Of a stretch of 5,172 nucleotides of DNA, positions 1 to 3,775 are shown one piece after another (positions within the stretch are counted from its first letter, which is position 1; each line of letters opens with the position of its first letter). The stretch lies in the NCBI GenBank assembly GCA_937944035.1, contig CALDZQ010000081.1:1-5172 (forward strand), written 5' to 3'. The notes beneath the pieces are model-generated. The model saw only the letters and a program-made list of their open reading frames with translations, ran no database searches and had not been told where the DNA came from. The position numbers and the translations under genes were made by a program. The DNA is from an uncultured Neomegalonema sp. (GTDB taxonomy: Bacteria; Pseudomonadota; Alphaproteobacteria; Rhodobacterales; Rhodobacteraceae).

Positions 1-123
1 CTCCGTCGGATCGGAGCCAGAACATTCGACCAGCTTGTGACGGCTATTGGCGATATCTGCGATCTCTTCACACCAGACGAATGCTGGAATTACCTCGAAG
101 CAGCAGGGTATGCCTCAGATTAA
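1..123 (+). CDS. IS630-family transposase, C-terminal end (partial)
   Basis: Frame 1 is open from the first base to a TAA at 121-123 and gives 40 residues, including FDQLVTAIGDICDLFTP and ending CWNYLEAAGYASD. A short acidic/aromatic tail of this kind, with the pattern 'W..L..I..I...FTP.EC.NY...AGY', is what closes IS630-type DDE transposases (Tc1/mariner superfamily), which cut and paste DNA into TA dinucleotides. The catalytic DDE residues lie upstream of the window and cannot be checked, so activity is unknown. The start is outside the window. The identification rests on pattern recognition of the tail alone, but that tail is distinctive. Confidence 0.8.
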   Translation, partial: LRRIGARTFDQLVTAIGDICDLFTPDECWNYLEAAGYASD

Positions 124-138
124 ACGCGAAGCGCTTTA
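1..138 (+). mobile_element. Right end of an IS630-type insertion sequence (boundary inferred)
   Basis: The transposase stop at 121-123 is followed by CGCGAAGCGCTTTAG. IS630 elements have short 3' non-coding ends, terminal inverted repeats and a duplicated TA target. The TA at 137-138 is a reasonable right junction, because a new open frame with coding-like codons starts immediately afterwards at 140. The segment 126-132 (GCGAAGC) can also pair with 143-149 (GCTTCGC), so the terminal sequence is locally palindromic. The left end is not in the window, so the inverted repeat cannot be confirmed and the exact boundary is an inference. Confidence 0.45.
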
Positions 139-139
139 G

Positions 140-292
140 CTGGCTTCGCCGGATGCGGAAAACCCCCGCTTTCACGACTTTCGGGACACAAGATCGTTTT
201 TCCGCAGCCTGCTGGAGCGTTATCAAGGGCAATGGTTTCATTGCCCGACTCGGAAAACGCGCCAAAACAAGAAGTTAGACTATCCGGAATGA
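140..292 (+). pseudogene. Possible 3' remnant of a gene interrupted by the IS630 element
   Basis: Right after the inferred insertion-sequence end, the frame starting at 140 is open for 50 codons to a TGA at 290-292. It reads LASPDAENPRFHDFRDT, then RSFFRSLLERYQGQWFHCP, then a basic tail ending KKLDYPE. The composition (charged, aromatic, no low-complexity) is more protein-like than the other two forward frames here. It has no start codon or ribosome binding site of its own, as expected for a severed C-terminus. It converges with the kinase gene and both stops fall in one hairpin. I do not recognise the family. It could also be chance open sequence or part of a longer insertion sequence. Confidence 0.35.
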
Positions 293-319
293 TCCTTATA
301 TCGTTCAGGATGGTCTAGC
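274..319. terminator. Imperfect hairpin between convergent genes, possible bidirectional terminator
   Basis: Bases 274-285 (GTTAGACTATCC) pair with 308-319 (GGATGGTCTAGC) over 12 positions with two G-T wobbles. After a single mismatch, 287-292 pairs with 301-306 over six more positions, leaving an 8-base loop at 293-300. The structure contains the TGA of the rightward remnant (290-292) and the TAG of the leftward kinase (315-317). There is no clear U-tract on either side, so a classical intrinsic terminator is not proven. The position at the meeting point of two convergent reading frames favours a termination or mRNA-end role. Confidence 0.45.
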
Positions 320-2177
320 CGGTCTCGTCCCGTTGCTGCCGCCGTGTGGCCACTTTACGCTTAGGCGGCTTTTGCAGGGTCAGCAGCGCGCGGCTTGACG
401 GAAACACCACCCGCGCCACGGTTCCCGCACCCAGTGTGCTCGACAACTCAAACCGCGCGTTATGCAGCGCGCACAGCGCCTCCACGATGCCCAGTCCCAA
501 TCCCGTTCCGGGGACGCCGGAATTTTCATGCACTTTCGAGCGTGTGAAAGGCTTGCGGATTTTGTCGATCTCATCAGGGTCGATTCCCGGCCCGTTATCG
601 CGCACGAACAACTCGATAGCGCCGTTCGTGACCCGCTTCATGCCGATCTCGACCTCCCCGCCATGCTGGGTGTAGCGGATGGCATTGGTGGCCAGATTGA
701 GCACGATTTGCTTCATCGAGCGCTGGTCGGCCCACAGATACATGTAATCGCCGGGGGAGCGCATTTTCAGCGTGATCCCGCTTTCCTTGGCCATCGGCAT
801 CAGCATCGTGGCGATTTCGCGCACGGAAGCGACCATATCGATCTCGGTTTCTTCCAGCTGATGCGCCCCCGCCTCAATCCGCGACAGATCGAGCAGGTCA
901 TTGATAATCGACAGCAAATGTTTGCCGCTTTCGTGGATATAGCCCAGGTATTCCCGGTTACGCTCGTGCTCTTCTCCGGTCAGGCGCTTGTCGGTGACTT
1001 CGGCAAATCCGATGATCGCATTCAAGGGGGTGCGCAACTCGTGGCTCATATTCGCCAGAAAGCGGCTTTTGATCCGGTTCGCCTCTTGCGCCTCTTTGCG
1101 GGCCTCGATCTCGGTCCGCTGCGCATTGCGCACCCGCAGAACCATCGCATTGAACGTCGCCCGCAGATCGTTGATTTCCGTCAGCCGCGCCCCCGCGCCG
1201 CTCGGCGGGATAAGCGCGTCGCCGAACCCGTTGCCCAGCCGCTCCGCGCTCTGCCGGATGCGCCGTAAGGGCTCTACCACCATATGCGCGGCCAGCAGCG
1301 CCAGCAGCGCCGCAATCGCCAGCGCGACCAGCAGCACCCAAAACGTCATCGTGCGGACTTTGCTGACATGGTCCTTCATCTCTTGCATCGGCTGCGGGAC
1401 CATCACGCCCCAGCCCGGCCCTTTGACGGAAGTGAACGCCGCCACCATATCGGCTTCCATCGCGTCAGAGTAAAACACCGTGTTTCCGGTTTCCCCGGCC
1501 ATCATCTTCTGCACGACATCCATGCCGGACATATCTTTCGGCGGATTGATCCAATCGGGTTTCGGATGCCACAGCGCCCGTCCGGTATTGTCCACAATCG
1601 CCACATGCCCGCGCTCGCCGAATTTGATCGTCTCGCCCAGCTTGTGAAAATAATCCGTTTTCAGCGCGCCGATGGTAATGTGATCGCCAAACCGCTGCAT
1701 CGCAAACATGACCGGATAGCCATCGGGGTGAATCTCGACATGGCTGAACCGGACCTGTTCTTCGACCGCCAGCCCGGTGAACATCGACAGCTTGGCCGGG
1801 GGTGCTATGGCGGGGCATTCCTTACCCGCCAGATACGCCGACCCTTCCAGCGCGCCACTGACCACGTCAAAGCGGCAGACGTGGTTGAATGACAAAGTCT
1901 CCAGCAGTTTGGTCATCATGTCGGATGACATGTTCTGCTCAGGCCGCTCAAGATCGGCCGCGATGAACTGGAAAATACCTAAAATATCAGCATAGTAGCG
2001 TTGCAGCGCCACGGTCACGGGCTTCATATAAACCGCGTGCCGCTCCTCAACCGCGCTCTCTTCCAGTTGCAGCGCAACCCGCTGCGGCCAGGCCCATGCC
2101 AACCAGACAGGGATCGCGGTGACGATGAAAAAAGCTGTGACCAATGCCAGCTTGAGAGGAATATTCCGCTTCGCCAT
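315..2177 (-). CDS. Membrane-bound sensor histidine kinase (Cache-like sensor, HAMP, HisKA, HATPase_c)
   Basis: This 620-residue protein has the full layout of an inner-membrane two-component sensor. A basic N-terminus and first membrane helix (about 7-30) precede a periplasmic region (31-276) whose second half looks like a Cache/PDC ligand-binding fold (around 147-262). A second helix (about 277-299) leads to HAMP (about 300-352), a short helical linker, and HisKA with the H-box FLANMSHELRTPLNAIIGF, where His379 is the predicted phosphorylation site. The ATPase domain shows the N-box (Asn494/Asn498), G1 DNGPGID (527-533), an F-box-like KPF (542-544) and G2 GTGLGLG (557-563), so all catalytic boxes are intact. 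There is no receiver or Hpt domain, so it must signal to a separate regulator, and none is in the window. The ATG at 2175-2177 is chosen because it directly precedes the first membrane helix; the ribosome binding site is weak. The ligand cannot be inferred. Confidence 0.93.
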   Translation of the reverse strand: MAKRNIPLKLALVTAFFIVTAIPVWLAWAWPQRVALQLEESAVEERHAVYMKPVTVALQRYYADILGIFQFIAADLERPEQNMSSDMMTKLLETLSFNHVCRFDVVSGALEGSAYLAGKECPAIAPPAKLSMFTGLAVEEQVRFSHVEIHPDGYPVMFAMQRFGDHITIGALKTDYFHKLGETIKFGERGHVAIVDNTGRALWHPKPDWINPPKDMSGMDVVQKMMAGETGNTVFYSDAMEADMVAAFTSVKGPGWGVMVPQPMQEMKDHVSKVRTMTFWVLLVALAIAALLALLAAHMVVEPLRRIRQSAERLGNGFGDALIPPSGAGARLTEINDLRATFNAMVLRVRNAQRTEIEARKEAQEANRIKSRFLANMSHELRTPLNAIIGFAEVTDKRLTGEEHERNREYLGYIHESGKHLLSIINDLLDLSRIEAGAHQLEETEIDMVASVREIATMLMPMAKESGITLKMRSPGDYMYLWADQRSMKQIVLNLATNAIRYTQHGGEVEIGMKRVTNGAIELFVRDNGPGIDPDEIDKIRKPFTRSKVHENSGVPGTGLGLGIVEALCALHNARFELSSTLGAGTVARVVFPSSRALLTLQKPPKRKVATRRQQRDETG

Positions 2178-2307
2178 AACGCTGTCCCGTTCGTCTGCTC
2201 GGTTCAGATTGCATCAGCGGCAAACGTCCTTGCACACCTCTCTTTTTGCCTATCTGATATAGAAGAGTCAATGATCCGCATACGCTGTAAGCCGAAAAAA
2301 ATTTATG

Positions 2308-2322
2308 TTAACGAAGTGTTAA
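2308..2322. promoter_or_regulatory. Perfect CtrA-type binding site, TTAA-N7-TTAA
   Basis: TTAA at 2308-2311 and TTAA at 2319-2322 are separated by exactly seven bases (CGAAGTG). This is the full consensus of CtrA, the alphaproteobacterial cell-cycle response regulator. The right half continues as TTAACCAT, the usual extended half-site form, and a further TTAA lies at 2327-2330. The site is 104 bp upstream of the rightward gene at 2427 and 130 bp upstream of the leftward kinase start, so it could serve either. The surrounding spacer is AT-rich, which raises the chance of a fortuitous match. Confidence 0.6.
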
Positions 2323-2338
2323 CCATTTAAAATATCTG

Positions 2339-2344
2339 CATAAT
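2339..2344 (+). promoter_or_regulatory. Possible -10 element of a CtrA-activated rightward promoter
   Basis: CATAAT at 2339-2344 matches the TATAAT consensus at five of six positions. It lies 16 bp beyond the CtrA-type box, so the box would overlap the -35 region, which is the usual arrangement at CtrA-activated promoters that lack a good -35 hexamer. Transcription would then start near 2351 and give a leader of roughly 75 nt ahead of the gene at 2427. This is an inference from spacing in an AT-rich stretch. Confidence 0.35.
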
Positions 2345-2426
2345 TTCAACTTAACACTAAAATATTGCCAAACGCAAATCGCCTTCTGCGTGCGTTCTAT
2401 CCAATCACCCTTTCAAAAAGAGCACC

Positions 2427-2888
2427 ATGTCAAAACGCATTCCCGACCGGGTCTGGGCGGCCATCCGCCGTGACTGGGACACGACCCAAGACACCTCCAA
2501 AGACATCGCCCGCCGTCACAACGTCTCGTATAACAGCCTGCGCGAGCATATCCGCCGCAACGAATGGCCGGAAAAAGGCATGTTCCGCGACGACCCCGCC
2601 GCCAATGCGCGGGCATTATGCGAGGATTTGTCCACCGATCTGCGCGAGTCCCTGCAAATCCTGCGCACCCATGCACCGTTGCAGGAGCCGCCCGAAACCG
2701 CCGCAAAGCGCGCCTCTCTCATCAACGCCCACCGCCGCGCCCTGGCCGCCCTCATCACCACCGACCGCCTCCTCGCGCCGCTGCCGGACCCAAGCAACAC
2801 CCCCGCCTCCACCCCCCTCGACCTGGAAGCCGCCCTGCAAGAAATCCTCACCCGCCTGAATCGCCTGGCCCCGGCCGGAATCGATTGA
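2427..2888 (+). CDS. Probable phage/GTA terminase small subunit-like HTH protein
   Basis: The protein has 153 residues. The N-terminal part (about 5-50) reads as a helix-turn-helix: PDRVWAAIRRDWDTT, then SKDIARRHNVSYNSLREHI, ending RRNEWPEKG. This 'W..IR.D.....S...IA..H.VS...L..H.R...W' pattern resembles the DNA-binding N-terminus of small terminase subunits, which recognise the packaging site and bring DNA to the large subunit. A helical middle (60-118) and a Pro-rich linker (118-130) lead to a short amphipathic C-terminal helix (131-147), plausible for oligomerisation. The start at 2427 is preceded by a weak AAAGAG at 2417-2422. The gene points towards the large terminase at 3776, which supports the call, although 887 bp of unlike DNA lie between them. 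A general HTH regulator is the alternative. Confidence 0.65.
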   Translation: MSKRIPDRVWAAIRRDWDTTQDTSKDIARRHNVSYNSLREHIRRNEWPEKGMFRDDPAANARALCEDLSTDLRESLQILRTHAPLQEPPETAAKRASLINAHRRALAALITTDRLLAPLPDPSNTPASTPLDLEAALQEILTRLNRLAPAGID

Positions 2889-2914
2889 CGGCGGATGTTT
2901 TTTTTGGAGAGAAC

Positions 2915-2995
2915 ATGTTGAAATGTATCGCGTTGTATATGAGTTATTGTTCAGCTGAGCATGATAGTGTTCTTTGGACTGCTGCTTTGGTTTGA
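2915..2995 (+). CDS. Small ORF (26 aa) with a good ribosome binding site
   Basis: The ATG at 2915 follows GGAGAG (2906-2911), the best Shine-Dalgarno match in the insert, at a normal distance. The product is 26 residues, starting MLKCIALYMSYCSAEHD and ending SVLWTAALV at a TGA at 2993-2995. It overlaps the next ORF (start 2961) by 35 bases in a different frame. It could be a leader peptide coupled to the downstream gene, or the original N-terminus of that gene separated by a frameshift. I do not recognise it, and it could be non-coding. Confidence 0.3.
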   Translation: MLKCIALYMSYCSAEHDSVLWTAALV

Positions 2996-3380
2996 TAGAA
3001 AACGTATATTGAGGTTCAATATTTCATTGACCTTATCTATTGTGAGTCTTGGCGAACTGGATTGGATGTCAGTGATGTTTCTTTCAAAACCAACTGCGAA
3101 CTCGATCACGATCACGCTAGGCTTGCTTAAAAAGTTTTTCGCCAGCGTTGGAGTGGAGTATACGCACTGTATTCGATGTAAATGTGAGACATTGCACGAT
3201 AAGGATGACGGGGTAACGTTTGCATACATTGACAGAGAAGCTCTCGATAAAGGGGAGGGGGTAACTAAGTCATCAAATATGTCTACCTTCGGTACTTTCT
3301 GCGATTCCTGCGGCTACGTTGAAACTTACAAATCAGAGCCGTTTATTAACTGGCTGGCAAAGAGTAATTTCCATAGTTAG
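2961..3380 (+). CDS. Unrecognised protein with paired cysteine knuckles (zinc-ribbon-like)
   Basis: The ORF gives 139 residues. Its clearest feature is two cysteine knuckles, CIRCKC (70-75) and CDSCGY (114-119), spaced about 40 residues apart, which together could bind one zinc ion as a zinc ribbon. Between them is a charged segment with DKDDGVTFAYIDREALDKG. The C-terminus ends FINWLAKSNFHS. The first 35 residues are hydrophobic and poorly convincing. The ATG at 2961 has a weak ribosome binding site, and ATG 3066 (residue 36, MSVMFLSK) is an equally plausible start that keeps both knuckles. Codon use is AT-rich, unlike the terminase genes beside it, which points to horizontal acquisition. Function unknown. 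Confidence 0.5.
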   Translation: MIVFFGLLLWFDRKRILRFNISLTLSIVSLGELDWMSVMFLSKPTANSITITLGLLKKFFASVGVEYTHCIRCKCETLHDKDDGVTFAYIDREALDKGEGVTKSSNMSTFGTFCDSCGYVETYKSEPFINWLAKSNFHS

Positions 3381-3402
3381 AGATTCGTCGCTCCCACACA
3401 AT

Positions 3403-3420
3403 TCCGCCGCTGGTGGCGGA
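3403..3420. other. Short GC-rich hairpin upstream of the coiled-coil gene
   Basis: TCCGCC (3403-3408) and GGCGGA (3415-3420) form a six-base-pair stem around a six-base loop. It lies in the 58-bp gap between two ORFs and is not followed by a T-run, so it is not a typical intrinsic terminator. It could be an mRNA-processing or translation-modulating hairpin, or chance. Confidence 0.25.
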
Positions 3421-3438
3421 CCGCCTCAAGATGGCGAT

Positions 3439-3642
3439 ATGGAAACACGCGTAGCAAAACTGGAAGACGACCGCGTCAGGCTGTTTGAGTCCCTCGCTCG
3501 CATTGAGGGACGCTTTGATGTGATCAATGCGCGCTTTGACACTGTCGATGCCCGCTTCGATGACATCCAATGCCAGTTGAACGACAAACCCAATAAGTTG
3601 TGGACGGCTTGGGTCTCCACGGCAATATTTATGGCTGTATGA
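3439..3642 (+). CDS. Small coiled-coil protein with a truncated C-terminal membrane segment
   Basis: From ATG 3439 the product is 67 residues. It begins METRVAKLEDDRVRLFE and is helical and charged. Residues 25-45 form three consecutive heptads, RFDVINA, RFDTVDA and RFDDIQC, encoded by three 21-bp units starting at 3511, 3532 and 3553. The C-terminus, KLWTAWVSTAIFMAV, is the first half of a membrane helix. The TGA at 3640-3642 cuts it short. If it were read through, the frame continues PLLLLCLPTF and on to a TAG at 3730, completing the helix and adding a second hydrophobic stretch. Short coiled-coil proteins with a C-terminal anchor (haemolysin XhlA-like or similar phage proteins) are a reasonable comparison. 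The gene may be degenerate. An in-frame extension to 3319 is possible but looks non-coding. Confidence 0.5.
   Translation: METRVAKLEDDRVRLFESLARIEGRFDVINARFDTVDARFDDIQCQLNDKPNKLWTAWVSTAIFMAV
3511..3573 (+). repeat. Three tandem 21-bp units encoding heptads
   Basis: Units at 3511-3531, 3532-3552 and 3553-3573 start CGCTTTGAT, CGCTTTGAC and CGCTTCGAT and encode RFDVINA, RFDTVDA and RFDDIQC. The bases after the shared first nine diverge, so the duplication is old or selected at protein level to keep the coiled-coil register. Confidence 0.6.
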
Positions 3643-3775
3643 CCGCTTCTTTTGCTCTGCTTGCCCACTTTTCAGGGTAAACTGACTTACGCGGTCACTA
3701 TCATTTTAATCCTTACACATTTGACGGTCTAGCTTTCTTCGCGTCCAGCAGATCCTCTGTCTGTTCACATTTGTA

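Larger units (their letters stand above)
2889..3775. other. Low-GC insert between the two terminase genes
   Basis: The DNA between the small and large terminase genes changes sharply in character. By eye it is roughly 40-45% G+C up to about 3380 and near 50% after that, against strongly GC-rich coding on both sides with runs of C/G-ending codons. It starts with an eight-T run at 2898-2905 and holds three rightward ORFs of unlike origin. The last 130 bp (3643-3775) contain no convincing gene apart from the hydrophobic extension beyond a stop codon described with the coiled-coil protein. I see no integrase, inverted terminal repeats or target duplication, so how it was acquired is unknown. Confidence 0.6.

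Noticed and set aside
227..246. Perfect eight-base-pair hairpin (GGGCAATG, loop GTTT, CATTGCCC)
   Set aside because: It is real as an inverted repeat but lies inside the possible gene remnant, lacks a T-run on either strand, and has no second copy in the window, so I assign it no role.
462..1892. Long plus-strand open frames opposite the kinase (462-1268 and 1284-1892)
   Set aside because: They lie antisense to a complete, motif-rich kinase, have His/Arg/Pro-rich composition typical of reverse frames of GC-rich genes, and show no domain pattern.
2243..2271. Leftward TTGACT as a -35 box for the kinase
   Set aside because: The hexamer matches well, but the sequence 16-18 bp downstream is an A-run with no TATAAT-like element.
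2365..2400. TTGCCA as a -35 box for the gene at 2427
   Set aside because: No acceptable -10 hexamer lies 16-18 bp downstream; the nearest AT-rich candidate is 24 bp away.
2898..2905. Run of eight T after the small terminase-like gene, as an intrinsic terminator
   Set aside because: Only a weak four-base-pair stem (GCCG/CGGC) can be formed upstream and it is separated from the T-run by several bases. It may simply mark the start of the low-GC insert.
2365..2995. Two further forward frames overlapping the small terminase-like gene (2365-2859 and 2564-2995)
   Set aside because: Both are Pro/Arg/Ser-rich low-complexity translations in alternative frames. The frame from 2427 alone gives a folded-looking HTH protein.
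3640..3642. TGA read through as selenocysteine in the coiled-coil protein
   Set aside because: The codon sits in a membrane helix with no redox motif and no evident SECIS-like hairpin directly after it. A nonsense mutation is simpler.
312..3733. GGTCTAGC present at 312-319 and again at 3726-3733 as possible attachment-site repeats
   Set aside because: Eight bases is too short to be meaningful over 3.4 kb, the flanks differ, and no integrase is in view.
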